A stretch of 64,000 nt of DNA from Candidatus Brevundimonas phytovorans (lineage in GTDB: Bacteria; Pseudomonadota; Alphaproteobacteria; Caulobacterales; Caulobacteraceae): assembly GCA_029203145.1 (NCBI GenBank), contig CP119309.1, positions 2,071,001 through 2,135,000 on the forward strand. Direction: 5' to 3'. This document shows, one piece after another, positions 17,095-25,705 of this stretch. The notes beneath the pieces were generated by a model, which ran no database searches, was not told where the DNA came from, and saw only the letters and a program-made list of their open reading frames with translations. The position numbers were made by a program, and so were the translations under genes. How positions within the stretch are numbered: the first letter of the stretch is position 1; each line of letters opens with the position of its first letter.

Positions 17095-17125
17095 TTGCAC
17101 TGTTTTTTTTCTGATCACAGTGCAA
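17095..17125. repeat. Hairpin with T8 in the loop
   Basis: TTGCACTG (17095-17102) and CAGTGCAA (17118-17125) form a perfect 8-bp inverted repeat around a loop that begins with eight T. It could terminate transcripts reading through from the plus strand. Confidence 0.5.
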
Positions 17126-17140
17126 CGGCCATCCAACTCT

Positions 17141-17271
17141 TTCCTCCCCATTTCATGGGGAGGGGGACCGCGTAGCGGTGGAGGGGGCGGCGCAAACGTC
17201 AGACGTGGTGTCGCCCCCTCCGTCACGTCGGCTGCGCTGCCGCGCCACCTCCCCATGAAATGGGGAGGAGA
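17141..17271 (+). repeat. MITE-like element, copy B
   Basis: About 131 bp with perfect 20-bp inverted ends (left arm from 17144, right arm CCTCCCCATGAAATGGGGAG). The interior matches copies A and C. No ORF, so mobilisation, if any, would need an enzyme supplied elsewhere. Confidence 0.85.
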
Positions 17272-17281
17272 ACGCCCGCCC

Positions 17282-19141
17282 TTAGGTCCCCTGAAACTGC
17301 AAGGCCGCCAGTCGGGCATAGAGCCCGCCCTTGGCCGTCAGCTCGGCGTGGGTGCCCTCCTCGACCACCTGGCCGCCGTCCATGACGACGATGCGGTCGG
17401 CCCTCAGGACCGTGGCCAGACGGTGGGCGATGACCAGGGTCGTGCGCGCCTCCATGGCCTGATCCAGCGCCGCCTGCACCAGGCGCTCGTTCTCGGCGTC
17501 CAGAGCGCTCGTCGCCTCGTCCAGCAGCAAGATCGGGGCCTCGCGCACCAGGGCCCGCGCAATGGCCAGACGTTGCCGCTGCCCGCCCGACAGGCTCTTG
17601 CCGCGCTCGCCCAGCGGCGTGTCAAAGCCCTGCGGCAGGGCCTCGATGAAGCCGAGCGCCTGGGCCTCGTCGGCCACGGCGCGGGCCTCTTCCAGCGTCG
17701 CGGCCTCGCGGCCAAAGCGGATGTTCTCCAGCGCCGAGCCCGAGAACAGGGGCGCCTCCTGCGACACCCAGGCGAAACGCTCGCGCACCTCGACCGGATC
17801 GGCGGCGCGCACGTCCACCCCGTCCACCGAGACCAGCCCCGACTGCGGATCATAGAAGCGCAGCAACAGGCGGAAGACCGTCGACTTGCCCGCGCCCGAC
17901 GGCCCGACCAGGGCCACCGTCTCGCCCGGACGTACGGTCAGGCTGAAGCCCTTCAGCGCCGGCAGGTCGGGACGGCCCGGATAGGCGAAGTCCACCGCCG
18001 ACATCGACACCTCGCCCCGCGGCGGCTGCGGCAGGGCGACGGGCGACGCGGGCGGGGCGATGGCGGGAACGGCGCGCATCAGTTCGTCAATGCGCTCCAT
18101 GGCCCCCGCGGCCTTCTGCACGTCGCCCCAGCTCTCGCCCAGAGCGCCCACGGCGCCGGCGGCGAAGACCGACAGCAGGACGAACTGCAACAGCGCCCCC
18201 GGCGTCATGGTCCCGGCGATCACGTCCTGCGCGCCCAGCCACAGCACCAGGGTCACGCCGCCGAACATCACCACGATGATCATGGCCGTCATGACGGCGC
18301 GCGCCCGCATGCGGATCAGGGAGACGCCGAAGGCTTCTTCCACCGCCGCGCCGAAGCGTCCGATGGCGCTCTTTTCACGGCCAAAGGCCTGGACCGTCTC
18401 GATGGCGTCCACGCTCTCGCCGGCGAAGCCGACGGCGTTGGCGAAGGTGTCCTGCGACTTGACCGTCAGCTTGCGCACCTGCCGTCCGAAGATGAACAGC
18501 GGCACGATCAGCACCGGCACGATCAACAGGACGAAGCCGGTCAGCTTGGGGCTGACGAAGAACAGCAGGATGACCCCGCCGATCAGGGTGAAGAAGTTGC
18601 GCAGGGCATAGCTGACCGAGGTGGTCAGCAGGGTGTCGACCAACTGGATGTCCGTGGTCAGACGCGACAGCACCTCCCCCGTCCGCATATGCGCGAAGAA
18701 GACCGGGTCCAGCGTCAGGATGCGCTTGAACAGGGCCGTCCTCAGGTCGGCGATGACCCGCTCGCCGGTCTTGGTGACGTAGAAGTAACGGAAGGCCGTC
18801 GCCAATCCCAGAATCAGGGCGTTGGCGCCCAGAATCAGGAACCAGGTGTTGATGTCGCGCCCGCCGTTCTCGAAGCCGTTGTCGATGGCGCCGCGCGCCG
18901 TCGCCGTCAGCCCCAGCGACGCCGCCGTCGAGAAGATCAGCCACAGACCGGCGATCCCCGCATCCAGCCGGTGGCGCATCATGAAGGGCAGCAAACGCCC
19001 CAGGGGCTTGATGTTGCGGGTCTTGGCGCGCTTGCCGCCCGCCTCGTCCATCTGTTCAACCAGCAGGGCGCCGGCGCCGGGGCGGCCCCTCGCCGCTGAA
19101 GCGGCGTCTTGAGGCGCGGAGGGCGTGGAAACTTGGGTCAT
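17282..19141 (-). CDS. ABC exporter, fused membrane and ATPase domains
   Basis: A half-transporter of 619 residues. The N-terminal membrane domain (about residues 45-340) has six hydrophobic segments. The ATPase has Walker [11 protein letters not shown]-loop [11 protein letters not shown], signature LSGGQRQR, Walker [13 protein letters not shown] and H-loop IAHRLAT. It resembles MsbA/LptA-like and multidrug exporters (type IV fold); the substrate cannot be inferred. The ATG at 19141 begins [12 protein letters not shown]; the frame extends to 19231 without a believable N-terminus. It ends at the repeat cluster. Confidence 0.92.
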   Translation of the reverse strand: MTQVSTPSAPQDAASAARGRPGAGALLVEQMDEAGGKRAKTRNIKPLGRLLPFMMRHRLDAGIAGLWLIFSTAASLGLTATARGAIDNGFENGGRDINTWFLILGANALILGLATAFRYFYVTKTGERVIADLRTALFKRILTLDPVFFAHMRTGEVLSRLTTDIQLVDTLLTTSVSYALRNFFTLIGGVILLFFVSPKLTGFVLLIVPVLIVPLFIFGRQVRKLTVKSQDTFANAVGFAGESVDAIETVQAFGREKSAIGRFGAAVEEAFGVSLIRMRARAVMTAMIIVVMFGGVTLVLWLGAQDVIAGTMTPGALLQFVLLSVFAAGAVGALGESWGDVQKAAGAMERIDELMRAVPAIAPPASPVALPQPPRGEVSMSAVDFAYPGRPDLPALKGFSLTVRPGETVALVGPSGAGKSTVFRLLLRFYDPQSGLVSVDGVDVRAADPVEVRERFAWVSQEAPLFSGSALENIRFGREAATLEEARAVADEAQALGFIEALPQGFDTPLGERGKSLSGGQRQRLAIARALVREAPILLLDEATSALDAENERLVQAALDQAMEARTTLVIAHRLATVLRADRIVVMDGGQVVEEGTHAELTAKGGLYARLAALQFQGT

Positions 19142-19272
19142 ACTCGCGCTCTTGCCCCGGAACGCCCCCCGGTGTAAACGCCGCCCCTCATTCCCGCCGC
19201 AGCCTCGGCGGGTTTCTCTATTTACGCGCACTGACGGTCGGCATCGTCGAAGCGCAGAGACGGATCAGATCG

Positions 19273-19497
19273 ATGAAAGCGGACACGCACCCCGACTACC
19301 ACTTCATCACGGTTGTGATGACTGACGGCAGCACCTTCCAGACCCGTTCGACCTACGGCAAGGAAGGCGCCTCGCTGGCCCTCGACATCGACCCGTCGAC
19401 GCACCCCGCCTGGACCGGCGGCAACGCCCAGATGCTGGACCGCGGCGGCCGCGTGTCGCGCTTCAACAACAAGTTCGGCGGCTTCATCAAGAAGTAA
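19273..19497 (+). CDS. rpmE: 50S ribosomal protein L31
   Basis: The 74-residue sequence ([20 protein letters not shown] to NKFGGFIKK) is ribosomal protein L31. It lacks the CxxC zinc motif, so it is the non-zinc alphaproteobacterial form. It is divergent from the ABC exporter, and a strong terminator follows. Confidence 0.95.
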   Translation: MKADTHPDYHFITVVMTDGSTFQTRSTYGKEGASLALDIDPSTHPAWTGGNAQMLDRGGRVSRFNNKFGGFIKK

Positions 19498-19539
19498 GCC
19501 CTACAGCCCTTCTTCGGGGCTGCGACAAAGTCGCCACAG

Positions 19540-19572
19540 AAGCGCCGGTCCGAAGGGCCGGCGCTTTTTGTT
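19540..19572 (+). terminator. Terminator of rpmE
   Basis: AAGCGCCGG (19540-19548) pairs with CCGGCGCTT ending at 19566, followed by TTTGTTT. Confidence 0.85.
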
Positions 19573-19660
19573 TGCCCGGAACGTCGATAACATGGGGGCG
19601 TTCGATCCTTCGGGGCGCAGGCGACGGGTCTGGCGCCGGACCGGACTTAAGAGCTGTAGA

Positions 19661-21217
19661 ATGAACCGACGGGAATTGGGCCTTGGCGCCGCGACAGCGA
19701 CCCTGACCCTTGGCGCGGCCTCCTCCGCCCTGGCGCAGACCCGATCGGTCGACCCCCAGGTCTTCATCGCCGGCTTCGACGCCCAGGCCGGCCGCCTGCC
19801 AGAGGCCGTTCAGGCCGACGTCCGCGCCGTCTATCAACTGACCGGCGGCCGGCCGATCTGGACCGCCGACCGCCTGCGCGTCCTGCAGGAAGTCGCCGCC
19901 GGGGCCGAACGCCACGCCCTGCCCGCCGTTGACTTCTTCGACTTCGTCGGCCTGGCCGCCGATCCCGCCTCGGCCGAGATCCGCACCACCGCCGCCGCCG
20001 TGACCTATGCCCGCGTTCTGGCCGAGGGCCGCGTCCGTCCCGAGACGGTCGAGGACCTGTGGGAGATGCAGAAGAACAGCGTCGACATCCCGACCGGCCT
20101 GACCCAGGCGGTCAGCGCCAACCAGTTGAGCCAGTGGTTCGACGGCCTGGCCCCCACCGACATCGGCTACACCAACCTGTCGGCCGGCTACGCCCGCTAT
20201 CGCCGCATCACCCGCGCCGGCGGCTGGCCCGCCTTCCGTCAGGGCGGCACGATCGAGCCGGGAACCAGCGACAACCGCATCCCCGCCCTGATCGCCCGCC
20301 TGGTGGCCGAGGGCGACCTCAGCGCCGCCGCCGGCGAACGCCTGAAGGGCAACCTGACCTATGGGTCGGAACTTCAACAGGCCGTCCGCAGCTTCCAGAC
20401 ACGCCACGGCCTGGGCGCCGACGGTCGCATCGGCGCCGGCACCCAACGCTCGCTCGGGGCCTCGGCCGAGGACCGCGCCCGCCAGATCGCCCTGAACCTG
20501 GAGCGCCGCCGCTGGCTCAAGCGCGACCTCAATCCCGAGCGGATCGAGGTCAACACCGCCGCCGCCATCATGGTCTACTGGAAGGACGGCAAGCCGGTTC
20601 ACTCCAACCGCGTCGTGGTCGGCTCGGCCGAAAATCAGACGCCCAGCCTGGAAAAACCCTTCGCCTCGGTCGTGGCCAACCCGCCCTGGACCGTGCCGAT
20701 GGGCATCGCCCGCCGCGAGATCCTGCCCAAGGGGCCCGGTTATCTGGCCGCCCACGACATGTACATCAACAAGGACGGCTGGGTGATCCAGCGGGCCGGT
20801 CCGCAGTCGTCGCTGGGCTATGTGAAGTTCGAGCTGCGCGACAGCTACGCCATCTTCCTGCACGACACCCCGTCCAAGGGCGCCTTCAACCTGTCGGTGC
20901 GCCAGCGCAGCCACGGCTGCGTCCGGGTTCAGAATGCGGTCGAGTTCGCCCGCCTGCTGCTGCAACCTGACCCCGCAAAACTGGCCCAGTTCGACACCGC
21001 CCAGGACAGTCGCGAAACCACCCGCGTCACCACCGGCCGCGAGATCGCCGTGCGCCTGCTCTACTGGACCGCCTTCGTCGACGGTCAGGGCAGGGTCGCC
21101 TTCCGTGAGGACGTCTATCGCCGGGATGAAAAACTGGCCCAGGCGCTCGGCATCGCCGTCAACCTGCCGCGCGTCATCGCCGACGGCCCCAGCGACGCCA
21201 ACGACGTCGGGCCGTAA
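19661..21217 (+). CDS. L,D-transpeptidase of the YcbB (LdtD) type
   Basis: This enzyme makes 3-3 cross-links in peptidoglycan. The 518-residue protein begins MNRRELGLGAATATLTLGAA, a signal with a twin-Arg pair that may use the Tat route. An N-terminal scaffold domain follows, then a peptidoglycan-binding segment (AVRSFQTRHGLGADGRIGAGT, about 255-275) and the YkuD catalytic domain with HDTPSKGAF and catalytic Cys in SHGCVRV. ATG 19661 is selected over an open frame from 19568 because the signal starts there. It ends 27 nt before the convergent rcdA. Confidence 0.9.
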   Translation: MNRRELGLGAATATLTLGAASSALAQTRSVDPQVFIAGFDAQAGRLPEAVQADVRAVYQLTGGRPIWTADRLRVLQEVAAGAERHALPAVDFFDFVGLAADPASAEIRTTAAAVTYARVLAEGRVRPETVEDLWEMQKNSVDIPTGLTQAVSANQLSQWFDGLAPTDIGYTNLSAGYARYRRITRAGGWPAFRQGGTIEPGTSDNRIPALIARLVAEGDLSAAAGERLKGNLTYGSELQQAVRSFQTRHGLGADGRIGAGTQRSLGASAEDRARQIALNLERRRWLKRDLNPERIEVNTAAAIMVYWKDGKPVHSNRVVVGSAENQTPSLEKPFASVVANPPWTVPMGIARREILPKGPGYLAAHDMYINKDGWVIQRAGPQSSLGYVKFELRDSYAIFLHDTPSKGAFNLSVRQRSHGCVRVQNAVEFARLLLQPDPAKLAQFDTAQDSRETTRVTTGREIAVRLLYWTAFVDGQGRVAFREDVYRRDEKLAQALGIAVNLPRVIADGPSDANDVGP

Positions 21218-21244
21218 GCCTCGATTTCAAGGTGTTCGGGGGCG

Positions 21245-21772
21245 TCAGCCCCCGAAGGCGGCCTGCAGGCGATCCAGCTGGCTCTGCACCGGATTGACCG
21301 GTTGCTCCTCGTCGCCGCCCAGATACATGCGCTGGTCCAGATGCAGGACGCGGTCATAGAGCTTCTCGGCGCGCACAGCGTATTCGATCAGGGCGATGGG
21401 CAGCTCGCGGTGGCTGGGCTCGCTCTCCACCTTGCGGTCGGCCAGGCGATAGCGCGGCTCGCAGGCGGCGGCGGCGCTCATGTCCTCCTCACGCACGGCG
21501 CGCTGGACCAGCAGCCAGGAGGCGATCTGCATCAGCCGCGTGGTCAGCTTCATGCTCTCGCCCGCATAGGCCAGGGCGGCGGCGCGCGACAGCAGGCGCG
21601 AATCCTGACGCCCGTCGCCGTCCAGATAGGCGGCGGTCTCCTCGACCAGTTCCATGCCCTCGCGGAAGGTCCGGTCGAACAGCTCCGAGCGCGCGAAATC
21701 CAGCACCTCAGCGCTGCGCGAACGCAATCCGACCATGTCAGCGTCGATGGCAGTCAACTCGGTTCTACCCAT
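21245..21772 (-). CDS. rcdA: RcdA-like cell-cycle proteolysis adaptor (DUF1465)
   Basis: In Caulobacter RcdA is a helical adaptor that, with CpdR and PopA, directs ClpXP to CtrA and other substrates at the cell pole. The 175-residue protein has the family core: SELFDRTFREGMELVEETAAYLDG and AALAYAGESMKLTTRLMQIASWLLVQRAV, then a charged tail. Family membership (DUF1465) is firm; that it acts on CtrA here is inference. DUF1192 lies upstream in the same direction, 103 nt away. Confidence 0.87.
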   Translation of the reverse strand: MGRTELTAIDADMVGLRSRSAEVLDFARSELFDRTFREGMELVEETAAYLDGDGRQDSRLLSRAAALAYAGESMKLTTRLMQIASWLLVQRAVREEDMSAAAACEPRYRLADRKVESEPSHRELPIALIEYAVRAEKLYDRVLHLDQRMYLGGDEEQPVNPVQSQLDRLQAAFGG

Positions 21773-21875
21773 GAAACGTCACGCGCGTCCGTCAAACTCG
21801 CGGGTCAGAACGACGCCGCACGGACCGGAACTGCAATCGTCATGCCACGGATTACGACATGGCGGGAGAGGCGGA

Positions 21876-22079
21876 TCAGCGGAAATTGAATAGGGCGTCG
21901 GCGGCGCTGCGTTTGGAGGACTTGCCGTCGATGGCGGCCTTCGACCGTTTGATCTCAGCTTCCAGCGCCGCAATGCGCTCGTGCAGTTCGTCCACCGCAT
22001 AGAGGTCCAGGTCCTCGCGGCCCAGCGCCTTCAGCGCCTCGCCGCCCTGGGGTCGGGGCTCCAGATCTTCGAACGTCAT
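21876..22079 (-). CDS. DUF1192 family small protein
   Basis: A 67-residue protein, EDLEPRPQGGEALKALGRED followed by a helical segment LYAVDELHERIAALEAEIKRSKAAI, the pattern of DUF1192, a small alphaproteobacterial family with a coiled coil. Function is unknown. The ATG at 22079 is used; the frame extends over the start of the divergent quinone reductase, which is not plausible. It is probably co-expressed with rcdA, which it precedes. Confidence 0.82.
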   Translation of the reverse strand: MTFEDLEPRPQGGEALKALGREDLDLYAVDELHERIAALEAEIKRSKAAIDGKSSKRSAADALFNFR

Positions 22080-22158
22080 CACCGTCTCCGTGGCCAGAAA
22101 CCACACGAAGCCGTATGAAAACGCCCCAACGAGCACGATTGCAAGCGGCGGAGACATC

Positions 22159-23130
22159 ATGCGGGTCATCGAGATCGAAGGCGGCAAGGGCCCAGCCGAG
22201 GCGCTGCGTCTGGCGGAACGGCCCCAGCCGACGCCCGCGCCGGGCGAGATTCGCATCCGCGTGCGCGCTGCCGGGGTCAATAGGCCCGATATCGTCCAGC
22301 GCGTCGGCCTCTATCCCGCCCCGCCCGGCGCCTCGGACATTCTGGGGCTTGAGGTCGCCGGCGAGGTCGATGCGGTGGGCGACGGCGTCACGCGCTGGGC
22401 CGTCGGCGACCGGGTCTGCGCCCTGCTGGGCGGCGGCGGCTACGCCGACTCCGCCGTGGTCGACGCCCGCCATGCCCTGCCCGTCCCTGACGGTCTCGAT
22501 CTCATACAGGCGGCCGCCCTGCCCGAGACCGTCTTCACCGTCTTCGCCAATGTCTTCGAGGGCGGCGGGCTGAAGGCGGGCGAGACCCTGCTGATCCACG
22601 GCGCCACCAGCGGCATCGGCGTCATGGCCATCCAGATGGCCAAGGCGGCGGGCGCCCGCGTCATCGCCACCTCGCGCGGCGCGGCCAAGGCCGAGGCCGC
22701 CCTGGCCTTGGGCGCCGACGTCAGCCTGGACGCCACGGACGGCGACCTGCTGGCGGCGATCAAGGCGGCGGGCGGCGCCGACGTGGTGCTGGACATGGTG
22801 GGGGCGGCCTACGCCGATCTGAACCTGAACGCGCTCAAGCCCGGCGGACGCTGGGTGGTCATCGCTGCCCTGACCGGCGCGGTGGCCCCGATCGACCTGA
22901 TGCGGATCATGCTGAAACGGATCGTCCTGACCGGCTCGACCCTGCGCAGCCGACCGGCGGACGAAAAGGCCCGCCTGGCCGCAGCCGTCGAACAGACCGT
23001 CTGGCCCTGGGTCGCCGCCGGTGCGGTGCGCGCCCGGGTCGAGGCGACCTTCCCCCTGGACCAGGCCGCCGCCGCCCATCAGCGACTGGAGGCGGGCGAC
23101 CACGTCGGCAAGATCGTTCTGACGACCTGA
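22159..23130 (+). CDS. NAD(P)H quinone oxidoreductase (zinc-free MDR family)
   Basis: The 323-residue protein resembles the PIG3/QOR branch of medium-chain reductases, which reduce quinones with NADPH. It shows the N-terminal GroES-like part (PAPGEIRIRVRAAGVNRPDI), DILGLEVAGEVDAVG, and the Rossmann motif HGATSGIGVMAIQMAKAAGARV. The zinc-binding residues of alcohol dehydrogenases are absent, as expected. ATG 22159 is used; an open frame to 22090 lacks homology. Confidence 0.9.
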   Translation: MRVIEIEGGKGPAEALRLAERPQPTPAPGEIRIRVRAAGVNRPDIVQRVGLYPAPPGASDILGLEVAGEVDAVGDGVTRWAVGDRVCALLGGGGYADSAVVDARHALPVPDGLDLIQAAALPETVFTVFANVFEGGGLKAGETLLIHGATSGIGVMAIQMAKAAGARVIATSRGAAKAEAALALGADVSLDATDGDLLAAIKAAGGADVVLDMVGAAYADLNLNALKPGGRWVVIAALTGAVAPIDLMRIMLKRIVLTGSTLRSRPADEKARLAAAVEQTVWPWVAAGAVRARVEATFPLDQAAAAHQRLEAGDHVGKIVLTT

Positions 23131-23139
23131 GCCCCGGAA

Positions 23140-23165
23140 AAACGGGAGGCAGTAGCCTCCCGTTT
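23140..23165. terminator. Bidirectional terminator
   Basis: AAACGGGAGGC (23140-23150), AGTA, GCCTCCCGTTT (23155-23165): a perfect 11-bp stem with T-rich ends both ways, between two convergent genes. Confidence 0.8.
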
Positions 23166-23172
23166 CACAGGC

Positions 23173-23847
23173 CTACCAGTTGCCGCCGCGACGCGCGGGC
23201 CGCAGGGACGAGATCTTGTCGTTCAGGTTCATGTTGCGCAGGTTGCGCACATCGCCGTTGATGACCTGGCAATCGCCGCGGAAATAGGCGTCGGTGCAGA
23301 CTTCCCAGCTGCCGCGCCCCAGACGCATCGAGCTGATGGCGTCATTCATGCCGCTGTTGCGCAGGTTGGGAACTTCCTGGCGGAAGGTCAGCGCCTGACC
23401 GCGATAGTCGGCGTCGCGATAGACGGTGATCGAGCTGTTGCCCCAGCCGCCGCCGTTGCCGCCGCCCGGACCGCCGGGCCAGCCGGGATTGCCGCCATTG
23501 CCGCCGCCGGGACCGCCGGGCCAGCCCGGATTGCCCCCGTTGCCGCCGCCGGGACGCTCATAGTCCCCGCGGTGACGCCCGCAGACCAGCAGGCCGTTGT
23601 CGTTGCGGATTTCCTCGCTGGAGCAACGCGCCAGTTCGATCGAGGTCTCGCGGACATTGTTGCGGTTGTCGCGGCAATCCGCATAGAGCCGCCCCTGATT
23701 GACGTAGGAGCCGGTGCAGCTCTGGGTATAGCTGCCCCGCGGGGCGCCGCGCGTCTGAACCTGAGCCTCGGCCGAGCCCGCAGGCACGGCGGCGGCTCCG
23801 CCAAAAGCCATGACTGCGCCGGCGGCGATAATCGCGAACTGTCTCAT
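23173..23847 (-). CDS. Secreted CVNH plus beta/gamma-crystallin fusion protein
   Basis: The 224-residue protein has a signal peptide (1-28, ending AEA). Residues 38-90 form a cyanovirin-N homology (CVNH) lectin-like domain with four Cys (44, 58, 75, 89), the pattern SYTQSC, LYADCRDN, TSIELARC, NGLLVC. A Gly/Pro linker (100-133) holds two copies of GGGNGGNPGWPGGP plus a partial third. Residues 138-217 form two beta/gamma-crystallin motifs, each with the Ca2+-binding signature (N/D)(N/D)xx(S/T)S: NDAISS and NDKISS. Caulobacter has a known beta/gamma-crystallin, caulollin, but I do not know this combination. ATG 23847 is chosen because the signal peptide starts there. Role: possibly surface carbohydrate binding stabilised by calcium. 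Confidence 0.85.
   Translation of the reverse strand: MRQFAIIAAGAVMAFGGAAAVPAGSAEAQVQTRGAPRGSYTQSCTGSYVNQGRLYADCRDNRNNVRETSIELARCSSEEIRNDNGLLVCGRHRGDYERPGGGNGGNPGWPGGPGGGNGGNPGWPGGPGGGNGGGWGNSSITVYRDADYRGQALTFRQEVPNLRNSGMNDAISSMRLGRGSWEVCTDAYFRGDCQVINGDVRNLRNMNLNDKISSLRPARRGGNW
23449..23550 (-). repeat. 42-nt tandem repeat coding a Gly/Pro linker
   Basis: Two units of 14 codons (GGGNGGNPGWPGGP) and a partial third unit, inside the CVNH/crystallin gene. Such repeats often vary in number between strains. Confidence 0.8.
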
Positions 23848-24061
23848 GAGAGCTGTCCTTCCTGATCCTTTGGCGCACAACGCACCACAAGCCAGACTGT
23901 TCAACATCGCCGATGAACCTTTGCTGTACGCCATATTCGGACAACGTTTTCTTTTGTCGCGAATGCGCCTATACAGAAGCTCTCAGCGCCCGGCCGAAAG
24001 GTCGGGCGCCGTCGATTCAAACGCCCGATTTTCGGGCCGCAAACGCCGGGACGCACGCCCC

Positions 24062-24727
24062 ATGACCGACATCCTGATGCCCAAGGCCACCGCGGTCTGG
24101 CTGGTGGACAACACCTCGCTCTCGTTCGAGCAGATCGCCGATTTCTGCGGCCTGCACCCGCTGGAAGTGCGCGGCATCGCCGACGGCGACGTGGCCCGCG
24201 ACATCCGCGGCGTGGACCCGGTCACTGGCGGTCAGCTGACGCGCGAAGAGCTGGAGAAAGCTCAGGACAATCCCGACTACCGCATGAAGGCCGTGGTCAG
24301 CCGCCACGCCGAACTGCTGAAGCCGTCCAAGACCGGCCCCAAGTACACGCCCGTGTCGCGTCGTCAGGATCGCCCCGACGCCATCGCCTGGTTCGTGCGC
24401 AACCACCCGGAAGTGACCGACGCCCAGATCGCCAAGCTGCTGGGCACCACCAAGTCCACCATCGAGACCGTGCGTAACCGCACCCACTGGAACTCGGCCA
24501 ATATCAAGCCGGTCGATCCGGTGACGCTCGGCCTGGTCGGCCAGCTGCAACTGGACGAAATCGTCAAGAAGGCCGCCGACAAGAAGGCCAAGGACGACGC
24601 CAAGAGCGGCGGCGCCGCCCTGCAGTCGATCCAGGCCGAACCGGAAGAGCCGGAGTTCGTGCCCGAGGAGCGCGTGCGCCCCGGCGCCGAGCCGACCGCC
24701 GAATCGGTCTTCGGCAAGAACGACTGA
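24062..24727 (+). CDS. trcR: TrcR-type cell-cycle transcriptional regulator (DUF1013)
   Basis: The 221-residue protein is a DUF1013 family member (MTDILMPKATAVWLVDNTSL, FCGLHPLEVRGIADGDVA, GLVGQLQLDEIV), named TrcR in some alphaproteobacteria. A helix-turn-helix is visible in DAQIAKLLGTTKSTIETVRNR (about 120-140). The C-terminal third is Lys/Glu-rich and probably disordered. It has its own strong terminator. The family is clear; its targets here are not known. Confidence 0.86.
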   Translation: MTDILMPKATAVWLVDNTSLSFEQIADFCGLHPLEVRGIADGDVARDIRGVDPVTGGQLTREELEKAQDNPDYRMKAVVSRHAELLKPSKTGPKYTPVSRRQDRPDAIAWFVRNHPEVTDAQIAKLLGTTKSTIETVRNRTHWNSANIKPVDPVTLGLVGQLQLDEIVKKAADKKAKDDAKSGGAALQSIQAEPEEPEFVPEERVRPGAEPTAESVFGKND

Positions 24728-24747
24728 TCGGTCTGCCCTGAATGTGG

Positions 24748-24788
24748 AAACGGCCCCGAAGAGCGATCTTCGGGGCCGTTTCTGTTTT
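24748..24788 (+). terminator. Terminator of trcR
   Basis: A perfect 15-bp stem, AAACGGCCCCGAAGA (24748-24762) with TCTTCGGGGCCGTTT, four-base loop GCGA, then CTGTTTT. Confidence 0.92.
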
Positions 24789-24795
24789 GGGGAGG

Positions 24796-24969
24796 CTAGT
24801 GGGTTCTGGCCTCCAGACTAGTGATCTCTTCCTTCAACCTGAGCTTTCGCTGCTTGAGTTCCCTGAGGTGGATCGGGTCCGCGGTGGGTCTGCGCGCCTC
24901 CTGCTGAATGGTTTCATCCAGCGACCGGTGCCGATTTCCCAGTTCGCGAATACGAGCCTCGATGGTCAT
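24796..24969 (-). CDS. YdcH-like DUF465 small protein, copy 1
   Basis: A 57-residue coiled-coil protein: MTIEARIRELGNRHRSLDET then DPIHLRELKQRKLRLKEEI, the DUF465 (YdcH) pattern. Function unknown. ATG 24969 is preferred; 24984 would add five residues. A second DUF465 gene lies at 26209, on the other side of ubiX. Confidence 0.82.
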   Translation of the reverse strand: MTIEARIRELGNRHRSLDETIQQEARRPTADPIHLRELKQRKLRLKEEITSLEARTH

Positions 24970-25084
24970 GGCTTGCGCCTCCATGTCTAAGGGACCACTA
25001 CACTGAGCGCCCGGAACGACGGCCTGTGGAATCACATTGCAGTGACCCTGCGCCGCTCCGGACACGGAGAGACTGGAAGTCAAA

Positions 25085-25705
25085 ATGGCCGAAGATGTGA
25101 ACTCGACCATACGGAACCCGACGCCCCCGCGGCTGGTCGTTGGAATCTCTGGCGCTTCCGGCGTCGTCTATGGCGCGCGGGTGCTGGACGCTCTGCGCGA
25201 ACTGGGCGTCGAGAGCCATCTGGTCGTCACGAAAGCCGCCCTGCTCACATTGTCGCAGGAGACGGATCTGAGCCCCGACGACCTGATGTCGAAGGCGGAC
25301 GTGACCTACAAGCTGGCCGACGTCGGCGCCGCCATCGCCTCGGGCTCGTTCCGCACGCTCGGCATGATCGTCGCTCCCTGCTCGGTGCGGACCATGAGCG
25401 AGATCGCCACCGGCGTGACCTCGACCCTGCTGACCCGCGCCGCCGACGTGGTGCTGAAGGAACGCCGCCCGCTGGTGCTGATGGTGCGCGAGACGCCGCT
25501 GCACCTGGGCCACCTGCGCACCATGACGGCGCTGGCCGAGATGGGCGCCACCATCGCCCCGCCCCTGCCCGCCTTCTACGCCCGACCCGATTCGATCGCC
25601 GAGATGGTGGACCAGTCGGTCGGCCGGGCGCTGGACCTGTTCGGTCTGGACTGGGCGGCCGTGCGCCGCTGGGAAGGCCTGAAGGCCGGGGCGACGCGCG
25701 CATGA
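25085..25705 (+). CDS. ubiX: Flavin prenyltransferase UbiX
   Basis: UbiX attaches dimethylallyl to FMN to make the prenyl-FMN cofactor of the UbiD decarboxylase in ubiquinone synthesis. The 206-residue protein has VVGISGASGVVYGARVLDAL, the flavin-site IVAPCSVRTMSEIATG and RPLVLMVRETPLHLGHLRTM. The TIGR02444 gene overlaps its stop by four bases (ATGA), so the two are translationally coupled. Confidence 0.94.
   Translation: MAEDVNSTIRNPTPPRLVVGISGASGVVYGARVLDALRELGVESHLVVTKAALLTLSQETDLSPDDLMSKADVTYKLADVGAAIASGSFRTLGMIVAPCSVRTMSEIATGVTSTLLTRAADVVLKERRPLVLMVRETPLHLGHLRTMTALAEMGATIAPPLPAFYARPDSIAEMVDQSVGRALDLFGLDWAAVRRWEGLKAGATRA

Larger units (their letters stand above)
16746..17281. other. Gene-free stretch filled by repeats
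   Basis: These 536 bases between the convergent GDPD and ABC genes hold two MITE-like elements (16755-16891 and 17141-17271), a short hairpin (17039-17064) with the same C-rich arms, and a T8-loop hairpin (17095-17125). Short ORFs here are repeat-derived and not believable genes. Confidence 0.75.
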
